The notes below the pieces were generated by a model. That model searched no databases and had not been told where the DNA came from. It saw only the letters and a list, made by a program, of their open reading frames with translations. A stretch of DNA of 5,631 bases, taken from positions 1 to 5,631 of the forward strand of contig PSRF01000070.1 of assembly GCA_003175865.1 (NCBI GenBank). The letters are read 5' to 3'. The translations under genes and the position numbers were made by a program. Shown in pieces: positions 1-5,631 of the stretch. Position 1 is the first letter of the stretch, and the number at the start of each line of letters is the position of its first letter. The DNA is from Blastocatellia bacterium (GTDB taxonomy: Bacteria; Acidobacteriota; Blastocatellia; Pyrinomonadales; Pyrinomonadaceae).

Positions 1-6
1 AAATCT

Positions 7-2526
7 TCACTGCAAATTCATCCGTTTGAGCATTTCCTGAAATCGAGGTTCGTTCCGCAAATCATCAAGATTAGGATCGACTGAGGCGAAAATTGCGAAT
101 GCCGAACGCTCGGCCACATCTTTCTCAAGCCACGACAACGCCTGCTCCTTGTCTCCCAGCGCGGCGTAGGCGACCGCAAAGCTGTAGTTTGGAACATACC
201 GATTTGTTGATTCCGACTTTAGCTCGTCGAACAATCTTAGTGCTTCACTACGTTGTCCTGATTTAGCAAGTGCCCTGACCATCAGTGCTTTCACGTAAGG
301 ATCATCGTTCGCAGCCAATGATTTACGGTACTCCGCGATCGCCTCAGTGTATTGCCCCTTAACCAGATAATTGTTTCCCAAAATATAACGAGCATAGGCG
401 AAATTCGAGTCCAGCATCAGCGCCCGATTGATTTGCGCTATTGATTCATCATGGCGTCTGGCGAAATAGAGAATATTTGCGGCATCAGCACTAACCACTT
501 TTGAGAGCGGATCGAGTTCCTCTGCACGCTTACTCATCGAAACAGCTTCATCGAAACGCTTGGTGATCATGAACACATCAAACGCGAGCCACTGATATGC
601 ACGCGCGTAACTGGGATTGAGTTCAATCGCGCGACGAAACTCCTTTTCGGCAGCAGCGGGATCGAACTCAAAATGCATGAAGTAATATCCGAGGGCTGTA
701 TGAGCTTCGGCTACCGAATTGTCTAATTCCAATGCTCGCAATGCGGCGGCTTTTGCCTGCGGCATGCTGTCTTTTGGCGATGCAATGGTATAGACGGGGA
801 ATAGGACATATGTTTCCGCCAAACCAGCAAAGGCCAGAGCATAATTCGGATCCTTTTCAATTGCTTGATTGAAATAATCAACTGCCTGCTTCAGAGATTC
901 GATTGTGCGTTTGTTCCAGTAGAACCGTGCCCTCAAGTAGAGTTGATAAGCTTCCGTGTTAGCCGTGTAGTTCTTCGTAACCTTCGCTTCATCTGAGCCT
1001 GACAATTTGGCCCTGAGCTGGTTCGAGACGTCACGCGCAATTTCACTCTGCAATGAAATGAGGTCGACTTGCCGACGTTGATACTGTTGACTCCAAATGA
1101 CCTTGTTCAAAGTCACATCGATCAGTTCGATGAAGAGTGACAGTTCTTGAGCATGTTGCTCAACGCGGCCATTCAGAATTGCTTGCACATTCAGCTCTTT
1201 CCCGATCGTCTGCGGATCAGTTTCCTTGCCTTTGTAACGAAACACCGATGAGCGCGGTCTTACCGTCAGATTTGGCAGCTGAGACAAACTACTGATGAGG
1301 GTCTCAGTCATCCCGTCAGAAAGATATTCAACATCCGCATTTCCAGGTCCATTGACAAACGGCATCACTGCAATCGAGTTGATTGTTGTTTCCGACTTGC
1401 CTCCGCGCATGTAGATACCGACACCTGCCAGGAGTCCCACTATCAAAAGCACAGCGGTGCCGACGAAAATCTTAGGCTGCCTCAACAAGCTTGCGACGTA
1501 CTCTGCGCTGTTGGTTTGCGCGGTTGGAAAGGGGGCAACCGCAGCGCGCCCTCGCTGTTGGGATTCGCCAGACTCTTTTCGAACTGCGCCAGCCTTCAAA
1601 GCCTCTACAAGTTCAGCAAGATCGTTCGAGGTTTCTCCAATCGATTGATATCTCTTGTCACGTTCCTTTGCGAGACACTTGCGAATGATGCGCTGTAATT
1701 CGGCTGGGACTTCACGATTGCTATCTGAAATGGCAGGCGCAGGCTCATGAATTATTTTGTGCAGAATTTCAAAACTTGAGCCTCCAACAAACGGCGCGTT
1801 ACCAGTCGCAGCTTCGTAAAGAACACAACCAAAGGAAAAGATGTCGGACCGGTTGTCGATGACCTTAGCTTGAGCCTGCTCGGGCGACATGTAACCAACT
1901 GTCCCCATGATCATCCCGGGTGTTGAGAGAGTGTGACGCGGAGACGCGGAGCCGGGCAGAGGCGGAGACATCGCAACCGTTTGATCTTCGCTGCCGGTAC
2001 TATTCGACACTTCGGCCTGTGTCCGCGTCGCAGTGTCTCCGTGTCCATCGACAAGTTTGGCGAGTCCGAAGTCGAGAATCTTGGCGTAATCGTCGCGCGT
2101 GATCATGATGTTGTCAGGCTTAAGATCGCGATGAACGATTCCGGCCGCGTGTGCTTTGTTGAGTCCTTCCGCTACTTGCGTGAGGTACTTGAGAAGCTTT
2201 GGTAGCGGAGTTCGGCTACGAATCTTTTCGCTTAGCGTTTCGCCATCGATAAACTCCATTGCGATGAAGCGCGCGTCGTCGCTCACAGCGATTTCATAAA
2301 TGTGCGCGATATTAGGATGATTTAGTGCAGCTGCTGACTTAGCTTCGCGAACGAAGCGCTCCATTCGATCGCGCTTCGATGCGACATCGGCGGGCAGGAA
2401 TTTTAAGGCGACTTTGCGATCGAGTTGGGTGTCTTGGGCCAGATAAACCTCGCCCATGCCACCTGCGCCCAGTCTAGATAGTATTTGGTAGTGCGAAAGA
2501 GTTGTTGGGGGGTGCAATTCTTCCAT
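7..2526 (-). CDS. Membrane Ser/Thr protein kinase with FlgO/TolB-like and TPR domains
   Basis: Predicted to phosphorylate Ser/Thr residues on unknown targets while sensing or scaffolding through a C-terminal TPR region. Domains in order: PknB-type kinase at about residues 13-310, with Gly-rich loop GAGGMGEV (20-27), ATP lysine K42 in VALK, E61, catalytic HRDLKPDN (D134 base), DFG at 152-154, SPE at 214-216 and DIFSFG at 228-233; a basic/polar linker; one transmembrane helix at about 353-373; a TolB/FlgO-like domain starting at SIAVMPF (384-390); then TPR repeats from about 520 to the C-terminus. All key kinase residues are present, so it should be active. With one TM helix, the TPR part is probably periplasmic (inference). 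DFG to SPE spans about 60 residues, some 35-40 more than usual, and this extra piece is encoded by an inverted repeat. The ATG lies 12 nt after the oxidoreductase stop with no clear Shine-Dalgarno site, suggesting co-transcription and possible translational coupling. The architecture is typical of Acidobacteriota. Targets and signal are unknown. Confidence 0.95.
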   Translation of the reverse strand: MEELHPPTTLSHYQILSRLGAGGMGEVYLAQDTQLDRKVALKFLPADVASKRDRMERFVREAKSAAALNHPNIAHIYEIAVSDDARFIAMEFIDGETLSEKIRSRTPLPKLLKYLTQVAEGLNKAHAAGIVHRDLKPDNIMITRDDYAKILDFGLAKLVDGHGDTATRTQAEVSNSTGSEDQTVAMSPPLPGSASPRHTLSTPGMIMGTVGYMSPEQAQAKVIDNRSDIFSFGCVLYEAATGNAPFVGGSSFEILHKIIHEPAPAISDSNREVPAELQRIIRKCLAKERDKRYQSIGETSNDLAELVEALKAGAVRKESGESQQRGRAAVAPFPTAQTNSAEYVASLLRQPKIFVGTAVLLIVGLLAGVGIYMRGGKSETTINSIAVMPFVNGPGNADVEYLSDGMTETLISSLSQLPNLTVRPRSSVFRYKGKETDPQTIGKELNVQAILNGRVEQHAQELSLFIELIDVTLNKVIWSQQYQRRQVDLISLQSEIARDVSNQLRAKLSGSDEAKVTKNYTANTEAYQLYLRARFYWNKRTIESLKQAVDYFNQAIEKDPNYALAFAGLAETYVLFPVYTIASPKDSMPQAKAAALRALELDNSVAEAHTALGYYFMHFEFDPAAAEKEFRRAIELNPSYARAYQWLAFDVFMITKRFDEAVSMSKRAEELDPLSKVVSADAANILYFARRHDESIAQINRALMLDSNFAYARYILGNNYLVKGQYTEAIAEYRKSLAANDDPYVKALMVRALAKSGQRSEALRLFDELKSESTNRYVPNYSFAVAYAALGDKEQALSWLEKDVAERSAFAIFASVDPNLDDLRNEPRFQEMLKRMNLQ
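1931..2046. repeat. Imperfect inverted repeat (GACGCGGAGAC type) inside kinase activation loop
   Basis: Two purine-rich arms face each other. The outer arms 1935-1947 (gacgcggagacgc) and 2033-2045 (reverse complement gacacggagacac) match at 11 of 13 positions. The inner arms 1962-1970 (gcggagaca) and 2018-2026 (reverse complement gcggacaca) match at 8 of 9. The inner arms enclose a centre of about 47 nt. The composition (GACGCGGAGACGCGG on one side, GTGTCTCCGTGTCC on the other) resembles dispersed palindromic repeats I know from many environmental bacterial genomes, which give Arg/Thr/Glu-rich or 'SPRLRVSVS'-like peptides when translated. Here the reading frame stays open and the repeat encodes kinase residues of about 161-199, between DFG and SPE. 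That it is an insertion is inferred from the abnormal loop length. Copies elsewhere in the genome cannot be seen from this window. Confidence 0.6.
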
Positions 2527-2538
2527 TAAGGGTGTGTC

Positions 2539-4737
2539 TTAATCTGTGTAGCGCGCAGCCTCGACAGTTACCGGCGTGCCATTGAAAGCTGCGGTTCCGC
2601 AAATTGCATCGATGCTCTTCTCGTCGGTCAGATCATTTATGCTGGCGCCGGGATGTTGTTGTGCCACCGTCAATTTATTTCCTTCGCGATCGTGTCCCCA
2701 ACCGTGTGGAATGCTGACGACGCCTCGCATGATTTCATCTGAGAGTTCGACTGGAAGAATGATCGTACCTACACGAGATTTGATTTGCGCTTCCTGACCC
2801 TCTCTCAAATCGCGATCAGCGGCATCGTCTGGATGCATGACGATTGTGCAGCGAGGCTTCGCTGGATTTCCTTTCACCAAACGCTGACTGTTATGCATCC
2901 ACGAATTGTTACTGCGGAGTTGACGACGACCAATGAGTAGAAGATGGCCATTCGATTGAATTGTAGGGGCGGCATTCCTTGGTCGCCCGCCGAATGCACT
3001 TGCAGCAAGGCTGCCTCTAACACGTTCAATATCCTTCACAAACAAATCGGGTGCTAGATGGGCCAGCCTGTTTTCTGTGCGTAAACGTCCAGGCAAGCAG
3101 GGTCGCAATGGGCCAAGATCGATTCCGTGCACGGACGCTTTGACCTTCTTCAAAGTCAACCCTTTTGAAAATGGATTGAACTTCGTACCGTAAGGTCCAA
3201 ATCGCAAACCTAGATCCAGCATTCGCTCAGGACCAAAAAACCTATGCAGTAACGTACGCATAAGATTGCTCCGTCCCTCCATTCGGGTCTGCAATTCAAG
3301 CAGGATCTCCCAGTCGTGTAGCGCCTCTTTATCTCGCTCGAATAACACAGGTGAAAACTTTGCCGTATTGCGAATGGCCAGCAGATGAAATGCTAGATCG
3401 TAGTGTTCACGTTCGAGCGGAGAGGTAGGCGGCAGGATGATGTGTGCGTGTCTCGTTGTTTCGTTGATGTATGGATCAATCGAAACCATGAACTCCAGAC
3501 TCTCAAGCGCACGATCTAACTCACGACCATTCGGCGTTGACAACACTGGATTACCCGCAAGAGTAACGAGAGCTTTGACCTGTCCTTCTCCAGGCATGAG
3601 AATCTCTTCGGCTAGCGCAACCACCGGCAATTCACCGGCAAACTCGGGCAACTTTCGCACACGACTGTGCCAACGCCCATAACTACCACGTGGCGCTAAT
3701 GCCTCCGGCGCTGTAACTGGATCAAACGCCGGAAGTGGAAACATCGCGCCGCCCTGGCGATCGAAATTCCCAGTCACAATGTTCAGAACATTAATCAACC
3801 ACTGACAAGCCGCCCCAAACTCTTGCGTGCTTACCCCAATCCTTCCGTAACACACAGCTGATTCCGCGGCCACGAACTCCCTCGCCAAACTACGGATGTC
3901 GTCAGCATTGATGCCCGCGACTGGCGCTACTTGCTCCGGAGAAAACTCAGCCACAAGTTTCGCCATCGTCTCTACACCATCGGTAAAACCAGCCAGCTGG
4001 TCCATACGCGTTAGCTGCTCATCAAAAAGAACGTGAAGTAATGCCAACAGCAGAAACACATCTGTACCGGGACGAATGAAGAGATGACGATTGGCGAGCT
4101 TGGCCGTTTCGTTTCGACGAGGATCAATCAGGATAACTTTGCCACCACGCTGTCGGAGCGCCTGTAATCGATGACTAAATCCCGGTGCAGTCATCATGCT
4201 GCCGTTTGAGACCGCTGGATTCGCACCAAGCATCAGAAACAGACTTGTTCGATCAAGATCAGGAACGGGCAAGAGCAATTGATGACCAAACATCTGGTAC
4301 GCAGCGAGGTGATGGGCCAGTTGGTCAACGGAAGTAGCAGAGAACTTGTTACGAGTGTGGAGGCTGCGGAGAAAGCCGGGCGCAAAGAGCATAGCGCCAT
4401 AGTTGTGGACGTTGGGATTGCCGAGATACGTAGCGGTCGAGTTTCTTCCGTACTTCGCCTGGATGCGTTTCAGATGTTTTGCGACCTCGTCGAAAGCCTG
4501 GTCCCAGGTAATTTGTTGCCAACCTGAAGGAATTCGTTTTACAGGATGTCTAAGTCGATCTTTGTCGAAGTGGAAGTCTTGTAGGGCAACGGCTTTCGGG
4601 CAGACATAACCTTGACTGAATGGATCGTCTTTATCGCCGCGAATGGTTAGACGTTGCTCGGCTTCAACTGAGATCTCGATTCCACACATCGCCTCACAGA
4701 TAGTGCAGGTGCGGTAATGAGGGGGAATCTTTGACAT
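2539..4737 (-). CDS. Molybdopterin-dependent oxidoreductase, BisC/formate-dehydrogenase-like superfamily
   Basis: Catalytic subunit of a bis-MGD molybdenum/tungsten enzyme; the substrate is not identifiable. With the start used here (732 aa), the N-terminal motif C-x2-C-x3-C-x27-C (Cys 11, 14, 18, 46) should bind one [4Fe-4S] cluster. The central molybdopterin domain includes the block MLGANPAVSNGS and the segment ending LIDPRRNETAKLA. The C-terminal dinucleotide-binding domain includes LIGRRQLRSNNSWMHN and IPHGWGH. I see no Tat signal, so the enzyme is probably cytoplasmic. At the site aligned by eye with the Mo-ligand Cys/Sec of formate dehydrogenase (SVDQLAHHLAA, about 136-146) there is no Cys. 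About 13 residues just before LLLIGRR are encoded by a small palindromic repeat. The start is uncertain: an in-frame ATG at 4752 adds five residues (737 aa). I prefer 4737 because family members begin only a few residues before the first cysteine; neither start has a Shine-Dalgarno site. No electron-transfer partner is adjacent. The kinase gene follows after 12 nt. Confidence 0.92.
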   Translation of the reverse strand: MSKIPPHYRTCTICEAMCGIEISVEAEQRLTIRGDKDDPFSQGYVCPKAVALQDFHFDKDRLRHPVKRIPSGWQQITWDQAFDEVAKHLKRIQAKYGRNSTATYLGNPNVHNYGAMLFAPGFLRSLHTRNKFSATSVDQLAHHLAAYQMFGHQLLLPVPDLDRTSLFLMLGANPAVSNGSMMTAPGFSHRLQALRQRGGKVILIDPRRNETAKLANRHLFIRPGTDVFLLLALLHVLFDEQLTRMDQLAGFTDGVETMAKLVAEFSPEQVAPVAGINADDIRSLAREFVAAESAVCYGRIGVSTQEFGAACQWLINVLNIVTGNFDRQGGAMFPLPAFDPVTAPEALAPRGSYGRWHSRVRKLPEFAGELPVVALAEEILMPGEGQVKALVTLAGNPVLSTPNGRELDRALESLEFMVSIDPYINETTRHAHIILPPTSPLEREHYDLAFHLLAIRNTAKFSPVLFERDKEALHDWEILLELQTRMEGRSNLMRTLLHRFFGPERMLDLGLRFGPYGTKFNPFSKGLTLKKVKASVHGIDLGPLRPCLPGRLRTENRLAHLAPDLFVKDIERVRGSLAASAFGGRPRNAAPTIQSNGHLLLIGRRQLRSNNSWMHNSQRLVKGNPAKPRCTIVMHPDDAADRDLREGQEAQIKSRVGTIILPVELSDEIMRGVVSIPHGWGHDREGNKLTVAQQHPGASINDLTDEKSIDAICGTAAFNGTPVTVEAARYTD
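2960..2995. repeat. Short palindromic repeat inserted in frame in the oxidoreductase gene
   Basis: The segment begins ATTGTAGGGGCGGC and ends GTCGCCCGCCGAAT. GGGCGGC (2967-2973) pairs with GTCGCCC (2982-2988) around an 8-nt loop, with one G-T wobble on the plus strand, and the ends are ATT/AAT. The pattern TTGTAGGGGCG...CGCCC resembles a palindromic repeat I know as dispersed in many environmental bacterial genomes, where it is usually intergenic. On the coding strand it gives residues of about 581-593 (GGRPRNAAPTIQS), a low-conservation stretch directly before the conserved block LLLIGRRQLRSNNSW. From memory of homologues, the linker at this point is usually shorter, which supports an insertion, but no alignment was run. 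Confidence 0.45.
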
Positions 4738-4797
4738 TGCGTTGCGGAACATTAACAGTCGTGCGAACTGAACGGCAATAGGGGTTGAGCTCGCTTC

Positions 4798-4830
4798 AAA
4801 AACTGAGCTACTTCAGGCGCGATCTCAGTT
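4798..4830 (-). terminator. Weak hairpin with short T-run after the toxin region
   Basis: On the minus strand, AACTGAG (4830-4824) can pair with CTCAGTT (4807-4801) as a perfect 7-bp stem with a 16-nt loop. The second arm runs into a stretch of five T residues in total (4802-4798). It lies between the toxin genes and the oxidoreductase, where a terminator would separate the two units. The stem is short, the loop is long and the T-tract is partly inside the stem, so it could be chance. It also overlaps the last codons of the toxin remnant. Confidence 0.25.
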
Positions 4831-4900
4831 GTCGCGGATTACGCCTTGAGTGGAACACTGCAAAGACCACGATTTCATGTGGAGTTGTCTCGAAAAATAT
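4808..4900 (-). pseudogene. C-terminal remnant of a ParE/RelE-family toxin
   Basis: Reading the minus strand from 4900 to the TAG at 4808-4810 gives 30 residues that look like the last beta strands and basic tail of a ParE/RelE toxin: IFFETTPHEIVVFAVFHSRR, then NPRQLRSRLK and stop. The core HEIVVFAVFHSRRNP has the family pattern EI-x-V-x-x-V-x-x-x-RR-x-P and parallels DEILVVSVMDLRRDP in the intact toxin upstream. The two differ at most positions, so this is not a recent duplicate of that gene. The frame is closed by TAA at 4901-4903, no start codon or N-terminal two thirds is present, and the fragment begins 11 nt after the intact toxin's stop. It is most likely a dead leftover, plausibly of the toxin once paired with the truncated antitoxin at the right edge of the window (inference). 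Confidence 0.6.
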
Positions 4901-4911
4901 TTACTGCTTCA

Positions 4912-5205
4912 CTACAACAGATCCTTCCATCTCATGGGATCGCGACGTAAGTCCATCACTGAGACTACAAGAATTTCGTCTCTGCGAATTTGATAGATGA
5001 GACCAAATGGAAAGCGGTGAGTTCGACAGCGTCTTGTTCGTTGTGACAACTGATGCCACGCGGTAGGGTTTTGAAGGATTCTGCTGATCGTGGCTTGAAT
5101 CTCATCGAGAAACGTTGTACCCAGACCGTTCTCACGTTGCTCGTAATACAGAATCGCCTGTCTCAACTCCGTGAGTGCCGAGGAGGTGAATCGGTAATGC
5201 GTCAT
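4912..5205 (-). CDS. ParE/RelE-family type II toxin
   Basis: Toxin of a type II toxin-antitoxin pair. Family members act either as mRNA interferases (RelE) or gyrase poisons (ParE); which applies here cannot be told from sequence. At 97 aa it has the usual length and layout: an N-terminal helical hairpin with LTELRQAILYYEQ (11-23) and GLGTTFLDEI (27-36), then the basic strand region with R61, R64, FPFGLIYQI (65-73), EILVVSVMDLRRDP (77-90) and the terminal W93. Its ATG shares four bases (ATGA, 5202-5205) with the antitoxin stop, which is classic translational coupling. GAGG sits just before the ATG inside the antitoxin's last codons. Expression should therefore depend on the antitoxin promoter upstream. 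It is followed after 11 nt by the tail of a second, unrelated-looking toxin copy. The gene appears intact and probably functional. Confidence 0.9.
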   Translation of the reverse strand: MTHYRFTSSALTELRQAILYYEQRENGLGTTFLDEIQATISRILQNPTAWHQLSQRTRRCRTHRFPFGLIYQIRRDEILVVSVMDLRRDPMRWKDLL

Positions 5206-5429
5206 TTCCTCAGAGACGACCGAAGTTCCCGAATGACAGCGGATCCGTCGAGCGTCTCTAAGTCGCCTCGATCAACGGCATCAATCCGTGCTTCTGATTC
5301 AGAGGCCCACTTTACCTCGATGTCTCGAATACTTTCTTCATCGAGACTCTCCCAAAGCAGATCGATTAACCTTGCCCGCTCCGTTGAACTGAGACGCGAA
5401 ATCTCAGATTGGATAGATTCAAGACTCAT
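5202..5429 (-). CDS. Addiction-module antitoxin, PF09720/TIGR02574 family (AT2)
   Basis: Antitoxin that should bind and neutralise the ParE/RelE toxin encoded immediately downstream. The 75-residue product matches the family in size and pattern: a helix with LSSTERARLIDLLWESLDEE (13-32), then W41 and E44/E46, with R48 and G55 in the segment ARIDAVDRGDLETLDG (47-62), and a short Arg-rich end. These proteins are small, acidic and usually unstable. I chose the ATG at 5427-5429. An in-frame ATG at 5576 would give 124 aa, but its extra 49 residues overlap another antitoxin's coding region in a different frame and have no family similarity. No Shine-Dalgarno site precedes 5429; instead a promoter is placed so that transcription would begin about at the ATG, suggesting a leaderless mRNA. 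The stop overlaps the toxin start by ATGA. Confidence 0.85.
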   Translation of the reverse strand: MSLESIQSEISRLSSTERARLIDLLWESLDEESIRDIEVKWASESEARIDAVDRGDLETLDGSAVIRELRSSLRK

Positions 5430-5435
5430 ACGTAA

Positions 5436-5464
5436 AGAATTAGTTAGTGAGACAGATCTGTCAA
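5436..5464 (-). promoter_or_regulatory. Candidate promoter of the AT2-toxin pair
   Basis: On the minus strand a perfect -35 box TTGACA (5464-5459) is followed, after exactly 17 nt, by AATTCT (5441-5436) as a poor -10 box (3 of 6 consensus bases). The next 6 nt lead to the antitoxin ATG, so the predicted start point falls on or next to the A of the ATG at 5429. It lies in the 43-bp gap between the two antitoxin genes, where a module promoter is expected. The -35 box is strong evidence; the -10 box is weak. Confidence 0.5.
5451..5462. promoter_or_regulatory. Perfect 12-bp palindrome, likely autoregulatory operator
   Basis: GACAGATCTGTC is its own reverse complement and overlaps four bases of the TTGACA box. 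Type II antitoxins, alone or with their toxin, commonly repress their own promoter by binding a palindrome at this position, so this is a good candidate operator for AT2/toxin. The DNA-binding role is inferred; a 12-bp palindrome can also occur by chance. Confidence 0.5.
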
Positions 5465-5472
5465 GGCGGAGT

Positions 5473-5631
5473 CTACTGGAATTCAGTATTGCGATTAACT
5501 TCTTCCCAGGTTCGGCCAGCGTGAGGATTCTCGTAGAAAGACTGGATTCGACGATCGAGCTCTTTTTTCTGCGCATCCGTTAGTACGAAACAGACGTTTT
5601 CCTCCGCGATGCTGTCCCAGATCTCTTCGAC
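5473..5631 (-). CDS. Addiction-module antitoxin, PF09720/TIGR02574 family, 3' part (AT1, cut by window edge)
   Basis: Translating the minus strand from the window edge gives 52 codons to a TAG at 5473-5475, with no start inside the window. The residues VEEIWDSIAEE at the beginning, LTDAQKKELDRRIQSFYENP in the middle and GRTWEEV near the end are the characteristic blocks of this antitoxin family (helix with L/V-E-x-[IL]-W-[DE]-S-[IL], then LT-x-x-Q-x-x-ELDRR, then P-x-AG-x-x-WEEV). Probably only about 15-20 N-terminal residues are missing. It belongs to a different subgroup from AT2, which has the LWESLDEE/W-x-x-E form, so the two are not a recent duplication. Antitoxins of this family normally lie directly before their toxin; here the next gene is another antitoxin with its own promoter, so AT1 has no intact toxin beside it. 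A toxin fragment lies beyond the AT2 module. Confidence 0.85.
   Translation of the reverse strand, partial: VEEIWDSIAEENVCFVLTDAQKKELDRRIQSFYENPHAGRTWEEVNRNTEFQ

Noticed and set aside
1920..2205. Plus-strand open frames opposite the kinase (60 and 90 codons, Arg-rich).
   Set aside because: Their Arg-rich peptides are what the GACGCGGAGAC-type repeat yields in other frames; no independent gene evidence.
4753..4785. Possible promoter before the oxidoreductase (TTGCCG, 17 nt, TTAATG).
   Set aside because: Both boxes are poor matches; not distinguishable from chance.
4753..4836. Minus-strand 28-codon open stretch ending just before the oxidoreductase start (reads SATTEIAPEVAQFLKRAQPL and on).
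   Set aside because: It has a coding-like look but no start codon, begins after a stop and matches no family I know; the other frame in this region has the clearer toxin-tail signal.
4785..5000. Plus-strand open frame of 71 codons across the gap and toxin 3' end.
   Set aside because: No recognisable domain or ribosome site; antisense to T2 and to the toxin remnant.
5430..5576. Upstream extension of AT2 to an ATG at 5576 (124-residue version).
   Set aside because: The extra 49 residues overlap AT1 coding sequence in another frame, show no family similarity and run through the promoter/palindrome region; the family length of about 75 residues fits the ATG at 5429.
5053..5583. Plus-strand open frame of 176 codons opposite the toxin-antitoxin genes.
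   Set aside because: It lies antisense to three recognisable genes and is rich in Ser/Arg with no recognisable domain; a shadow of the minus-strand coding.

Overview
The window looks like a piece of an Acidobacteriota chromosome, perhaps Blastocatellia/Pyrinomonadaceae-like. The main reason is the large kinase–TM–FlgO/TolB-like–TPR protein, an architecture heavily expanded in that phylum, together with mid-range GC and a lack of clear Shine-Dalgarno sites. This assignment is an inference from protein style, not from a marker gene. Every gene I can support lies on the minus strand, so transcription runs from the right edge to the left edge.

Right part (about 4798-5631): a rearranged toxin-antitoxin locus. 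In transcription order it holds (a) the 3' part of an antitoxin of the PF09720/TIGR02574 addiction-module family, cut by the window edge (AT1); (b) a 43-bp gap with a perfect TTGACA -35 box overlapping a perfect 12-bp palindrome; (c) a second, complete antitoxin of the same family (AT2); (d) a ParE/RelE-type toxin (T2) overlapping AT2 by ATGA; and (e) an unannotated fragment encoding about 30 residues that resemble the C-terminus of a different ParE/RelE toxin (T1 remnant). The simplest reading is that a complete AT2-T2 module with its own promoter now sits inside an older AT1-T1 pair, leaving AT1 without a toxin beside it and T1 reduced to its tail.

Middle (2539-4737): a molybdopterin-dependent oxidoreductase of the BisC/formate-dehydrogenase-like superfamily, with an N-terminal [4Fe-4S] cysteine motif and a C-terminal molybdopterin dinucleotide-binding domain. 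Its substrate is unknown and no partner subunit is in the window. It carries a short palindromic repeat inserted in frame between conserved blocks.

Left (7-2526): the 839-residue membrane Ser/Thr kinase with a C-terminal TPR region, starting 12 nt after the oxidoreductase stop and so probably co-transcribed with it. Its activation loop is expanded by about 40 residues, and the DNA encoding the expansion is an imperfect inverted repeat of the GACGCGGAGAC type, a family of dispersed palindromic repeats. Two different dispersed repeats have therefore been absorbed in frame into neighbouring genes. I saw no RNA genes, CRISPR arrays or insertion sequences. The only gene-free stretch of any size is 4753-4911, which contains the toxin remnant and a weak hairpin.
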